This document shows positions 1 to 7,176 of a stretch of 14,118 bases of DNA, one piece after another. The notes below the pieces were generated by a model. It did no database searches and was not told the origin of the DNA. It saw nothing but the letters and a program-made list of their open reading frames with translations. Within the stretch, counting starts at the first letter, position 1, and each line of letters opens with the position of its first letter. The DNA is from an uncultured Bacteroidota bacterium (GTDB taxonomy: Bacteria; Bacteroidota; Bacteroidia; UKL13-3): assembly GCA_903898215.1 (NCBI GenBank), contig CAIUEQ010000171.1, positions 1 through 14,118 of the forward strand. Reading direction: 5' to 3'. A program made the position numbers and the translations under genes.

Positions 1-352
1 CTTTTCCTGTAAAAACTTTTCGTTTACGAACTTGAATATATTTTGCGAGATAATTTGCAATACTGTCGTTCACACAAAAGTATTTCATATCAGCAGGCAT
101 CTCTATTTTTAACTCTGCACACATTCTAAAAAAATGATCTACAGCATTTCTGGAATTTAAAATAATTGCAGTAAAATCGAGGATATTTATTTTCTGTGTT
201 TTGAATTCTTTATAATGAACTGCGTTGATCGAAATGAAAGGCCTGAAATCGATTTTGAGATTTAACTTTTTGGCCAAATCAAAATAAGGTGATTTAACGC
301 CTTCGGGCTTAGGCTGTGAAATAAGGATACTTTTAATTTTCGTCTTCTTCAA
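1..352 (-). CDS. hemD: Uroporphyrinogen-III synthase (HemD), 3' end cut by window edge
   Basis: HemD closes and inverts ring D of hydroxymethylbilane to give uroporphyrinogen III, the common precursor of heme, siroheme and cobalamin, in the cytosol. About 117 N-terminal residues are visible; the C-terminal half lies beyond the left edge. The N-terminus (KIKSILISQPKPEG, then SPYFDLAKK, IDFRPF, ILNSRNAVDHFF and MKYFCVNDSIANYL) matches the Bacteroidota form of the family as I remember it. The start is TTG at 352-350. An in-frame TAG at 364-362 and the absence of any ATG or GTG before residue 70 or so leave no other reasonable start. It overlaps the upstream DUF4271 gene by four bases (TTGA), so translation is probably coupled. 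Family identity is confident; full length cannot be judged. Confidence 0.88.
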   Translation of the reverse strand, partial: MKKTKIKSILISQPKPEGVKSPYFDLAKKLNLKIDFRPFISINAVHYKEFKTQKINILDFTAIILNSRNAVDHFFRMCAELKIEMPADMKYFCVNDSIANYLAKYIQVRKRKVFTGK

Positions 353-1335
353 TTCAGAAACCTATTTAAATACTTTATAATTACAAACCACGGAAATATT
401 TCGAGTGCACAAAGATAGAAAAATAAATAAATTTTAGGGAAGTTGAAAAAACTATTACTCAACAAGGTGATTCTAACCACTCTGAAGACAATACTGAGGA
501 AGAAAGTTGCAATAATAGTTTGTGTAAGAATTATTTTAACAACAGGATCGTTATTAAAAATCAAGAAAATTAGAAGTGGTAAAATAAAAAGTGCGATAAA
601 ATTATTTACTGAAACTGTATTTGAAACCATCCCAATTCCAAGATTTTTCATTTGAAGAAGATACCCTAAAAGTGCATGTAAAATAAATTTTCCGATGTAT
701 ATCAAAAACAATAAAATACTGACTGAAATAAATTGTTCAAAGAAATTATCGACAAAAGAAATATGTTTAATATTCAATAAAACTGATACAAATAGTGCTG
801 CAATAAAAATATAAATAGCAAATAATTGAAGGATTACAAATCCGAAAAAAGAACGTTGTTCTTCCCAAATTTTTTCACTTAATTTTAGATTAAATACTGA
901 ATAAATGAACATCTTAAAATTGTTTGGATTTACAATTCTAATGATGGCAATGTAGATGAGTATTAAAACAATAATCCAAAACTTCCATTCCTGATTATTA
1001 ACTTGTCTAACTTTTATTTCCTTTATTGTTGGAATACTTCTTTTAGCTTTAGAAAAAGAATGTTCAAACAAAGGCTGTTTAATAGAAAGGTATGGGTTGA
1101 AAACTGTTTTTAGAAGTGTGTCGTTGGAAATGGTATCAAGCAATCCGAAAACACGCGTATTTTTAAATGATTTGTGTAAATTATCATTTAATGTAGAATC
1201 AGAAGATAGCAGTGAATCATTCTGGAAATTAAATTCGTTTGCCCCTTGTTTCGAAACGGTAGTTGTGTTCTGAGCTTGCAAGAAACCTAACATCAGCAAT
1301 AAAAAACATACAACTAACCCTTGAAATTTTTTCAT
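349..1335 (-). CDS. DUF4271 domain-containing inner-membrane protein
   Basis: This 328-residue protein has a likely signal peptide or first membrane segment at residues 1-22 (ending LGFLQAQ). A polar, low-complexity stretch follows to about residue 115. About six hydrophobic segments come next (roughly 119-135, 164-187, 203-222, 245-261, 268-286 and 301-322). The C-terminal block FFYLCALEIFPWFVIIKYL is typical of DUF4271, a family of unknown function found in Bacteroidota and commonly encoded next to hemD. Its ATG overlaps the stop of the upstream Omp85 gene by one base (TAATG), and its TGA overlaps the TTG of hemD. All three are therefore likely translated from one mRNA. No catalytic motif is visible. 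A link to heme synthesis or to the outer-membrane protein is suggested only by position. Confidence 0.85.
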   Translation of the reverse strand: MKKFQGLVVCFLLLMLGFLQAQNTTTVSKQGANEFNFQNDSLLSSDSTLNDNLHKSFKNTRVFGLLDTISNDTLLKTVFNPYLSIKQPLFEHSFSKAKRSIPTIKEIKVRQVNNQEWKFWIIVLILIYIAIIRIVNPNNFKMFIYSVFNLKLSEKIWEEQRSFFGFVILQLFAIYIFIAALFVSVLLNIKHISFVDNFFEQFISVSILLFLIYIGKFILHALLGYLLQMKNLGIGMVSNTVSVNNFIALFILPLLIFLIFNNDPVVKIILTQTIIATFFLSIVFRVVRITLLSNSFFNFPKIYLFFYLCALEIFPWFVIIKYLNRFLN

Positions 1336-3110
1336 TAAAAATAATTCACAAACCCAAAATGAATTTTAGCCTGATTAAATTCAATCTGACTATTAAATTG
1401 GCTTCCAACAGCATAATAAATAGAAAAAATACCAGCTCCAGTTTCAAAATTCAAACCGGCTCCAAAACCAAAAGGTTTATCAGTTAAAACAGGTATTCGT
1501 GCTACATTTCTGTACCAAGCTCCGTTCCAAAACAACATAAAATTTGAATTTTGTTGAAGTAAATATCTCAACTCTGTGTTGATAATTAAATACGAACTAG
1601 CAAAAATTGATTGTTCATCAAAACCTTTAAGTGTACGAATTCCGCCAATTCGATATAATTCATTGAAAAAAATATTTTGTGCTTCAATATGTGAACCATT
1701 AAGTTGAGTTCTGAAAGTTGCACGTGATGCTATTGGAATAAACCAATCAGCATTAAACGAGAACTTGTATTGAATATACTCTAATTTCATCGAGTCGTAA
1801 ATTGAATAGGATTTTCCATTATTGTCGATTAAAGCCAGTGATTTTATCGTGCTGTTTTGGATAATCTGTTTTGTGCCAACTCCTGCAGAAAACTCAATGC
1901 CATATCCTTTTTTGGGATTTAAAAAATAATCATAAACTGACTTTTTAAAACCAATTCCATATTGATCGTATCTGATGTCGGAATTTTGTGGAAGCGTATG
2001 AGATAGTTTGATAGAGTTGGTATCCACGCTTATCAACGAAGTTGTTTGAATGCTATAAAAAACTTTAAAATGATCTGTTCCAATAAATTTATATTGTAAA
2101 GAAAATTCGTTGGTTACATCTAAAAACAAGGTGTCGTATTTCAGTAAAGAAAGTTGGTAATCGAATGCCAAACTCGAATGAAAAATATAAGGCCATTGAA
2201 ATTTAAATTTAAGATCCTGAGAACTTGTCCCGAAACTTCTGTAATTTAAATCAAGACCTTTTCCTGTTCCTAAAATATTTTGCAGTTTCAAATTTGCTTC
2301 TCCTGTAACTACTAATTGATTGTTAAGATTATTATTGGGAGCGAATCCAACAATTCCGTCAACACTACTTGCTTTTCGGTTATCTAAAAATAAAACCGGA
2401 CGTGCTTTATCGCCATAAAAATAAATAGAAGAATTTCTGTTGGTCTGTAAAAAAGGTATTTGACTTAAACGACTATCAGCATTTTTAATGATAGTTTCAT
2501 TATATGGATTTCCTTTTTTGATGCCGAGATATTTTTCAATGTACCATCTTTTAATTATTGCATTGCCTCTCATGTCAATTGAATCAAAATAAACAAGTGG
2601 TCCTCTGTTCAAATTCATTGAGGCTGACAAACCATTGCTATCCACAAAAATACTGTCGAGTTTGATAGACGCAAATGGATATCCGCTGTTTTCTAAAGTA
2701 GTGATGATGCGTTCGGCACGTTTTACAAATTGAGATGGATCAAAAGTTTTATTATGAAACTGTTCTTCTCTAAAACCTGCTGCACTTAAAATATCGAGAG
2801 GTACATTTCCTTTTTTTAGCACAACCCATTTATAACTTTTACCGGGAAAAAGAGTTGCCACACAGCTATCATTTTTACAAGTTATATTATCAAAACTTGC
2901 CTGTAGAAATGATAGCTCATTGCAACGAAACAGTACGTTATTTAATTCTTTAGAGAGTTTTACAGAATCTGTAATTAAGGTTGGATACGAAATATTCTTG
3001 TTAATAAAATCTGCATCTTTTCCTTTCACATCAATTTGCAAATGCATTGGTTTTTGCGCCTGAGCGTAAACCGAAATGAACAGAAACAATATTTTAAAAT
3101 ACTTTTGCAA
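1335..3110 (-). CDS. Omp85/BamA-TamA family outer-membrane protein
   Basis: This 591-residue protein has a signal peptide (residues 1-19, ending VYAQAQ) and a POTRA-like region with the last domain at about 172-232. An approximately 16-strand-type beta barrel follows from about residue 265 to the C-terminus. The Omp85 signature is visible as GGIRTLKGF at 489-497, corresponding to the conserved loop-6 R-G-[FY] motif. The last residues, HFGFVNYF, end in the aromatic residue typical of barrels. It is shorter than BamA (about 800 residues, five POTRAs) and is closer in size to TamA-like or patatin-less Omp85 proteins, so the substrate cannot be named. The start is TTG at 3110-3108: an in-frame TAA at 3131-3129 is followed by no ATG or GTG, and this TTG gives a complete signal peptide. 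It is the first gene of the cluster with the DUF4271 gene and hemD. Confidence 0.87.
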   Translation of the reverse strand: MQKYFKILFLFISVYAQAQKPMHLQIDVKGKDADFINKNISYPTLITDSVKLSKELNNVLFRCNELSFLQASFDNITCKNDSCVATLFPGKSYKWVVLKKGNVPLDILSAAGFREEQFHNKTFDPSQFVKRAERIITTLENSGYPFASIKLDSIFVDSNGLSASMNLNRGPLVYFDSIDMRGNAIIKRWYIEKYLGIKKGNPYNETIIKNADSRLSQIPFLQTNRNSSIYFYGDKARPVLFLDNRKASSVDGIVGFAPNNNLNNQLVVTGEANLKLQNILGTGKGLDLNYRSFGTSSQDLKFKFQWPYIFHSSLAFDYQLSLLKYDTLFLDVTNEFSLQYKFIGTDHFKVFYSIQTTSLISVDTNSIKLSHTLPQNSDIRYDQYGIGFKKSVYDYFLNPKKGYGIEFSAGVGTKQIIQNSTIKSLALIDNNGKSYSIYDSMKLEYIQYKFSFNADWFIPIASRATFRTQLNGSHIEAQNIFFNELYRIGGIRTLKGFDEQSIFASSYLIINTELRYLLQQNSNFMLFWNGAWYRNVARIPVLTDKPFGFGAGLNFETGAGIFSIYYAVGSQFNSQIEFNQAKIHFGFVNYF

Positions 3111-3115
3111 TGTTT

Positions 3116-3123
3116 CAAAGTAA
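3116..3123 (-). promoter_or_regulatory. Possible -7 box for the Omp85-DUF4271-hemD unit
   Basis: On the minus strand TTACTTTG matches seven of eight positions of the Bacteroidota -7 element TAnnTTTG. It ends five bases before the TTG start at 3110. No TTG at the usual -33 distance is present. A second seven-of-eight match (CAACTTTG, 3200-3193) lies further upstream, so the assignment is weak. Confidence 0.3.
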
Positions 3124-3228
3124 TTGATTTATCAGTTTAGTTTTATTATTTTTTTAACACTAAAGCACAAATTTTAAGAAAATAAAAAGACACAAAGTTG
3201 TTGCTAATTTATTGTTCAACAAAAAAAT

Positions 3229-3236
3229 CATCTTTG
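3229..3236 (+). promoter_or_regulatory. Possible -7 box upstream of hemW
   Basis: CATCTTTG matches TAnnTTTG at seven of eight positions and is followed by GC, as is common for such boxes. It lies 45 bases before the hemW ATG. The nearest upstream TTG (3212-3214) is only 14 bases away, closer than the usual spacing of about 19, so a full promoter is not established. The whole 3111-3281 gap between the divergent genes is AT-rich and holds no other gene. Confidence 0.3.
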
Positions 3237-3281
3237 CGCTGTAGCTATCAAACTTTTAATTTTAACTTTTTATCACTTAAA

Positions 3282-4406
3282 ATGGCAGGACTTTATATTC
3301 ATATTCCTTTTTGTAAGCAAGCTTGCCATTATTGCAATTTTCATTTCTCAACTACAACCAAAAATTTGCAACCAATGGTTGATGCGATGATTGGTGAAAT
3401 GAAATATCGCAAAGATTATTTGCAATACGAAAAAGTTACCTCCATTTATTTTGGTGGAGGAACTCCTTCCCTACTTTCATTGCAGCAACTTGAACTTTTA
3501 TTTAACAGCATTTATCAATATTTTATTGTTGATGAGAAAGCTGAAATAACACTTGAGGCAAATCCTGATGACCTCACAAAACAAAAAATATTTGAGTTAA
3601 AAAAAACTCCGGTAAACCGTTTGAGTATTGGAATTCAATCTTTTTTTGAAGAAGATTTAAAATGGATGAACAGAGCGCATAACTCACAACAGGCAAAAGA
3701 TTCAATACTTTATGCAAAAGAATCAGGATTCGAAAATCTCACCATCGATCTCATTTATGGAATGCCTGAATTAACCGATGAAAAATGGTTGAAAAATATT
3801 GAAACTGCAATGAGTTTTGGTATCAACCATATCTCATCCTACGCATTAACAGTTGAACCACAAACGGCACTTGGGCATTTTATCAAAAAGAAAAAGTTGC
3901 CTCCATTAAATGAGGAACAAAGTGCAAGACAGTTTGAAATTTTAATTGACACCTTAGAGCAAAATAATTTTGAGCAATATGAGGTTTCAAATTTTGCTCG
4001 AAATAAAAAATATGCCATTCATAATTCGGCATATTGGAAAAATGAAATCTATTTAGGAATTGGTCCTTCGGCACATTCGTTTAATAAAGTTTCAAGATGT
4101 TGGAATTTTGCCATCAACACAAAATATATTGAGGCAATTGAAGCAAATGAAACTGCTTTTGAAACTGAAATTTTAAGTATCGAAAACCAATTGAATGAAT
4201 ATTTAATGACTGGCTTGAGAACCATTTGGGGCTGCGATTTACAGCATATTGAAAAAACTTTTGGCAAGCAATTATCTGAAAATATTCTGTCAGAAATTAA
4301 ACAAAAAGAAATTGCCGGTTTGATAGAAATAAGCGGAACAAATTTTAAACTCACACGCAAAGGAAAATTGTTTGCCGATGGTATTGCAAGTGATTTGTTT
4401 GTTTAA
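3282..4406 (+). CDS. hemW: HemW, radical-SAM heme chaperone (HemN-like)
   Basis: HemW proteins bind heme and an iron-sulfur cluster and are thought to deliver heme to target proteins. They are often misnamed oxygen-independent coproporphyrinogen oxidase. The 374-residue product begins MAGLYIHIPFCKQACHYCNF, containing the CxxxCxxC cluster motif (C11, C15, C18). It also has the SAM-binding GGGTPS motif (58-63), the SIGIQSF block (115-121), and HNSAYW (247-252), the HNxxYW motif that marks HemW rather than HemN. The open frame extends upstream to about 3198, but the ATG at 3282 is preferred: family members start at MAG-[LI]-YIHIPFC, and the extra residues are encoded by promoter-like AT-rich DNA. 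It diverges from the Omp85-hemD unit and converges on engB. Confidence 0.92.
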   Translation: MAGLYIHIPFCKQACHYCNFHFSTTTKNLQPMVDAMIGEMKYRKDYLQYEKVTSIYFGGGTPSLLSLQQLELLFNSIYQYFIVDEKAEITLEANPDDLTKQKIFELKKTPVNRLSIGIQSFFEEDLKWMNRAHNSQQAKDSILYAKESGFENLTIDLIYGMPELTDEKWLKNIETAMSFGINHISSYALTVEPQTALGHFIKKKKLPPLNEEQSARQFEILIDTLEQNNFEQYEVSNFARNKKYAIHNSAYWKNEIYLGIGPSAHSFNKVSRCWNFAINTKYIEAIEANETAFETEILSIENQLNEYLMTGLRTIWGCDLQHIEKTFGKQLSENILSEIKQKEIAGLIEISGTNFKLTRKGKLFADGIASDLFV

Positions 4407-4412
4407 TTATCA

Positions 4413-4450
4413 CACAAAGCACACAAAGAAATTTCACAGAGAACACAAAT
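4413..4450. repeat. Degenerate CACAAAG short repeats between hemW and engB
   Basis: Four heptamers lie at 4413 (CACAAAG), 4422 (CACAAAG), 4435 (CACAGAG) and 4444 (CACAAAT), with start-to-start spacings of 9, 13 and 9. They fill most of the 69-base gap between the convergent stop codons. Related heptamers occur at 3166-3172 and 3191-3197 on the other side of hemW. No role can be read from the sequence. Confidence 0.5.
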
Positions 4451-4475
4451 ATTTTCCATTTAGAATTTAGTGAAA

Positions 4476-5081
4476 TTAGGGTTTCACAAAATCTTTGTTC
4501 ACTTCCTCAATAAATTTAAGTAATTTTTCGCCACCCTTTTTTTCGGTTGCAGAAGTATGAAAAACGGATGGTAATTCTTCAAAATACTCCAATACTTTAT
4601 CAGTAACTTTTTTGGTATTTTTTGAACGTTCGCTTTGGTTCAGTTTATCGGTTTTGGTAAACACCATTGAAAATGGAACTTCTAATTTTCCCAAAAAATT
4701 AATGAACTCCAGGTCGCTTTCCTGGGGATCTATTCGAGAATCTATCAATACAAAAACACATTGCAGGTTTTCTCTTCCTGTTAAATATCTTTCTAATTCA
4801 TCTTCCCATTTTGTGCGCAATTCTTTCGAACGTTTTGCATATCCGTAGCCGGGTAAATCAACAATATACCATTTATCATTAATCAAAAAATGATTGATGG
4901 CAATGGTTTTACCCGGGTTTGAAGAAGTGCGAGCCAATTCTTTGTGGTTGCATAACATATTGATGAGCGAAGATTTTCCAACGTTCGATCGGCCGATAAA
5001 AGCGTACTCAGGTTTTTCGGGCAGTGGACATTCTTCTAATTTCCCCGAACTTTTTACGAAAACACTTTTTTTAATTTCCAT
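4476..5081 (-). CDS. engB: Ribosome biogenesis GTPase EngB (YsxC/YihA)
   Basis: EngB is a TrmE-Era-family GTPase needed for assembly of the 50S ribosomal subunit and is usually essential. The 201-residue length is normal. The G motifs are complete: G1 GRSNVGKSS (30-38), G2 around PGKT (56-59), G3 DLPGYGYA (75-82), G4 TKTDK (142-146) and G5 SAT (177-179). Its ATG overlaps the stop codon of the upstream lipoprotein gene by one base (TAATG), so the two are likely cotranscribed and translationally coupled. It converges with hemW. I see no strong terminator hairpin between them. Confidence 0.95.
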   Translation of the reverse strand: MEIKKSVFVKSSGKLEECPLPEKPEYAFIGRSNVGKSSLINMLCNHKELARTSSNPGKTIAINHFLINDKWYIVDLPGYGYAKRSKELRTKWEDELERYLTGRENLQCVFVLIDSRIDPQESDLEFINFLGKLEVPFSMVFTKTDKLNQSERSKNTKKVTDKVLEYFEELPSVFHTSATEKKGGEKLLKFIEEVNKDFVKP

Positions 5082-5665
5082 TAATAATTATTGAACCTAT
5101 ATAAATAAAACCTTTGAGCACCTTGCTTGAATGCAATCATTCCGTAACTTGAATTGTAATACAAACTATCGCCACCTGAATTTGTGTATGAATTAATATT
5201 ATAAAATTTTCTGTTGCCAAATTGCAATGAATCAAACCATGAAATTGAATCTTTAAGCCCAACCTTGAGTAAAGAAAATTTAAACAACGAATTATTGACA
5301 TTGAGCGTTAACATACTGTCGAGGTGAGTTGCTGTAGCTGTAAAACGTAAAGCACTAAGGGTGTCAGCATAATAAAATTGAACACTGCTAAACCCAACAC
5401 TATCATCCACACAATCAGGATTATTTTTAATTGGGAAAGATTGATAATATAAAAATTTGTAAGCCCCAAAACAACAAATAGAATCGCCTGAAACATTGAT
5501 GTATCTTATCGTATCTCCATGTCCTGCAAAGTGAATTTTAGCTGTTTCATCAGCACTAAAATCAACAACATACGTTTGTGCCGTGCGACAAGGTGTATCA
5601 GAATTTGGTTTACAACCTGAATACACGATAAATATAAAAAAAGTGGAAACAAAAAATGATTTCAT
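5081..5665 (-). CDS. Putative lipoprotein of unknown function
   Basis: I do not recognise a family for this 194-residue protein. It starts with a lipoprotein-type signal (MKSFFVSTFFIFIVYSGC). The lipobox-like YSGC puts the lipidated cysteine at residue 18, so it is probably anchored in an envelope membrane. Four more cysteines follow (C26, adjacent C64-C65 and C85), which could form disulfides in the periplasm. The mature part looks beta-rich, with many aromatic residues alternating with polar ones, and ends FYLYRFNNY. It sits directly upstream of engB with a one-base overlap, which suggests shared expression, but no functional link follows from the sequence. Upstream is an 80-base divergent spacer shared with ubiE. 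Confidence 0.75.
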   Translation of the reverse strand: MKSFFVSTFFIFIVYSGCKPNSDTPCRTAQTYVVDFSADETAKIHFAGHGDTIRYINVSGDSICCFGAYKFLYYQSFPIKNNPDCVDDSVGFSSVQFYYADTLSALRFTATATHLDSMLTLNVNNSLFKFSLLKVGLKDSISWFDSLQFGNRKFYNINSYTNSGGDSLYYNSSYGMIAFKQGAQRFYLYRFNNY

Positions 5666-5691
5666 ACTACAATTGATGTGCGCAAGTTAAC

Positions 5692-5703
5692 AACAAATTT
5701 GTT
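5692..5703. promoter_or_regulatory. 12-base perfect palindrome in the lipoprotein/ubiE divergent spacer
   Basis: AACAAATTTGTT reads the same on both strands and lies near the middle of the 80-base spacer between the divergent lipoprotein-engB and ubiE-porT-tgt units. It could be an operator for a dimeric regulator. In AT-rich DNA a chance palindrome is quite possible. Confidence 0.25.
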
Positions 5704-5732
5704 TAAGGCTGTAATGGATTGACGAATTAGAT

Positions 5733-5740
5733 TATTTTTG
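5733..5740 (+). promoter_or_regulatory. Candidate -7 box for ubiE-porT-tgt
   Basis: TATTTTTG fits the Bacteroidota -7 consensus TAnnTTTG exactly and ends five bases before the GTG start of ubiE at 5746. The nearest upstream TTG (5719-5721) is only 11 bases away, so the -33 element is absent or non-standard. If used, transcription would begin at or next to the start codon. Confidence 0.45.
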
Positions 5741-5745
5741 CCACA

Positions 5746-6483
5746 GTGGAAAACGAAAAAATTGAAATAAAACCCGACCAAACATCTGACGCATCAAAGA
5801 AAGAACAGGTTGAGGAAATGTTTAACAACATTGCCCAGCGTTATGATTTCTTGAACAGATTTTTGTCAATGGGAATTGATAAAGGTTGGAGAAAAAAAGC
5901 AATCAACTCCCTTAAACCCATCAATCCAAAACTTATATTGGATGTTGCTACAGGCACAGGTGACCTGGCAATTGCTGCTCTAAAACTTAATCCTGATAAA
6001 ATAATCGGAGTGGATATTTCGGAATTGATGCTGGATGTTGGGCGTGAAAAAATATTAAAATTAAACCTTGATCAAGTAATTGAATTACGAAAAGGCGATT
6101 CAGAAAACCTTCGTTTCGAAAACAATTATTTTGATGCAATTACGGTAGCATTTGGAGTACGAAATTTTGAAAATCTTCAATTGGGAATCGATGAAATGTA
6201 TAGAGTTTTAAAACCCGGAGGAAGAATTGCCATATTAGAATTCTCGAAAATAAAAACATTTCCATTCAATCATATTTACAATTTTTATTTCAGTAATATT
6301 TTGCCTTTTTTCGGTGGGTTAATAAGCAATAGTAAAAACGCTTATACTTATTTACCCGAATCTGTGAAACATTTTCCTGAAGGAAAAGACTTTACAGCCT
6401 ATCTTGATCGTTCAGGATTCAAGCAAACTAATATTCAACCATTAACTTTCGGCATTTGCAGCTTATACACCGCAGTAAAATAA
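5746..6483 (+). CDS. ubiE: Demethylmenaquinone methyltransferase (UbiE/MenG)
   Basis: This enzyme methylates demethylmenaquinone with S-adenosylmethionine in the last step of menaquinone synthesis; in this phylum it is expected to act only in menaquinone synthesis. The 245-residue protein has the first UbiE signature (YDFLNRFLSMGIDKGW, 33-48) and SAM motif I (DVATGTGDLAI, 66-76). It also has the acidic end of strand 2 (GVDIS, 88-92) and the second UbiE signature (RVLKPGGRIAILEFS, 153-167). The start is GTG at 5746: an in-frame TAG lies at 5728-5730 and the next methionine is at residue 25, inside the conserved helix EEMFNNIAQRYD. It is the first gene of a run with porT and tgt, and porT begins inside its last codons. 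Confidence 0.94.
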   Translation: MENEKIEIKPDQTSDASKKEQVEEMFNNIAQRYDFLNRFLSMGIDKGWRKKAINSLKPINPKLILDVATGTGDLAIAALKLNPDKIIGVDISELMLDVGREKILKLNLDQVIELRKGDSENLRFENNYFDAITVAFGVRNFENLQLGIDEMYRVLKPGGRIAILEFSKIKTFPFNHIYNFYFSNILPFFGGLISNSKNAYTYLPESVKHFPEGKDFTAYLDRSGFKQTNIQPLTFGICSLYTAVK

Positions 6484-7154
6484 TTTTAATCGTTTGTATT
6501 TCATGTTGCGTGATGAAAGCGGCTGCACAGCCAAATTTAGAGCAATATGACAACAAACTTTTTCATTTTGGATTTACCATAGCGGTGAATAATGCGTCCA
6601 TGCGTATCGATAGCAAAGCAACTTCATTTCAGCCTCAAGACTCATTGATGAATGTTAACCAAGTATCTTTTCCGGGTATTGGATTGGGGGCTATCTCAAA
6701 TTTACGGTTAGGCGAATATTGGGATTTAAGAATGATGTTTCCTGTTATTTCATTTGTTGAGCGAGATCTTACTTATCAATTTCCTATTACTCAAAAAACT
6801 GTAAAAATAGAATCTGCCTATTGCGATTTTTCATTGCTGTTAAAATACAAATCGGCTCGCAGAAAAAACACAAGGCTATATGTTATTACGGGAATTCGTG
6901 GCAGCTATGATTTGTCGTCAACAGTTAAACAAGATCGTAGTTTGCATGCTCCTGTTGTTTCTTTAACTCCATTAACATTTGGCTATGAAGGTGGTTTTGG
7001 TATGGATATATATTTTGAATATTTTAAATTTTCGCCAGAAATAAAAATGTGCAACACTTTTGGAAATGCCATGTATAGGGATGGATTTATATACACCGAT
7101 GCGATAGAGAGATTAGCTCCTCGATTGTTTCAATTCTCCCTTCATTTCGAATAA
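6456..7154 (+). CDS. porT: Type IX secretion system protein PorT
   Basis: PorT (SprT) is an envelope protein required for type IX secretion and, in gliding species, motility. The 232-residue protein has a signal peptide (HRSK, hydrophobic IILIVCISCCVM, then KAAAQ, about 1-25) and a small beta-barrel-like body. Blocks I recognise from the family are KLFHFGF (34-40), FPGIGLGAISNLRLGEYWDLR (72-92), FSLLLKYKS (125-133), FGYEGGFGMDIYFEYFKFSPEIK (175-197) and the C-terminal QFSLHFE. The start is TTG at 6456, overlapping the end of ubiE by 28 bases. An in-frame TAA at 6429-6431 leaves this as the first usable start, and it yields an intact signal peptide. The ubiE-porT order is, to my knowledge, a recurring Bacteroidota arrangement. 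The cargo protein at 11878-13752 confirms that T9SS substrates exist in this genome. Confidence 0.86.
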   Translation: MQLIHRSKIILIVCISCCVMKAAAQPNLEQYDNKLFHFGFTIAVNNASMRIDSKATSFQPQDSLMNVNQVSFPGIGLGAISNLRLGEYWDLRMMFPVISFVERDLTYQFPITQKTVKIESAYCDFSLLLKYKSARRKNTRLYVITGIRGSYDLSSTVKQDRSLHAPVVSLTPLTFGYEGGFGMDIYFEYFKFSPEIKMCNTFGNAMYRDGFIYTDAIERLAPRLFQFSLHFE

Positions 7155-7176
7155 TCCTTCATAAACTTTTCCCAAG

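Noticed and set aside
443..655. Plus-strand open frame antisense to the DUF4271 gene (and similar ones antisense to engB, hemW and tgt)
   Set aside because: These have no family motifs or signals, and their composition follows from the real genes on the other strand.
3198..3281. N-terminal extension of hemW by 28 residues
   Set aside because: The extra residues come from AT-rich promoter-like DNA without family similarity; MAG-YIHIPFC at 3282 is the normal start of HemW.
3282..4406. Naming the radical-SAM gene as oxygen-independent coproporphyrinogen oxidase (hemN)
   Set aside because: The length, the MAG-YIHIPFC start and the HNxxYW motif point to HemW, which lacks that activity in the characterised members.
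4430..4477. Inverted repeat AATTTCAC / GTGAAATT as a terminator between hemW and engB
   Set aside because: The arms are only 8 AT-rich bases with a 32-base loop, and one arm runs into the engB stop codon; it is probably chance.
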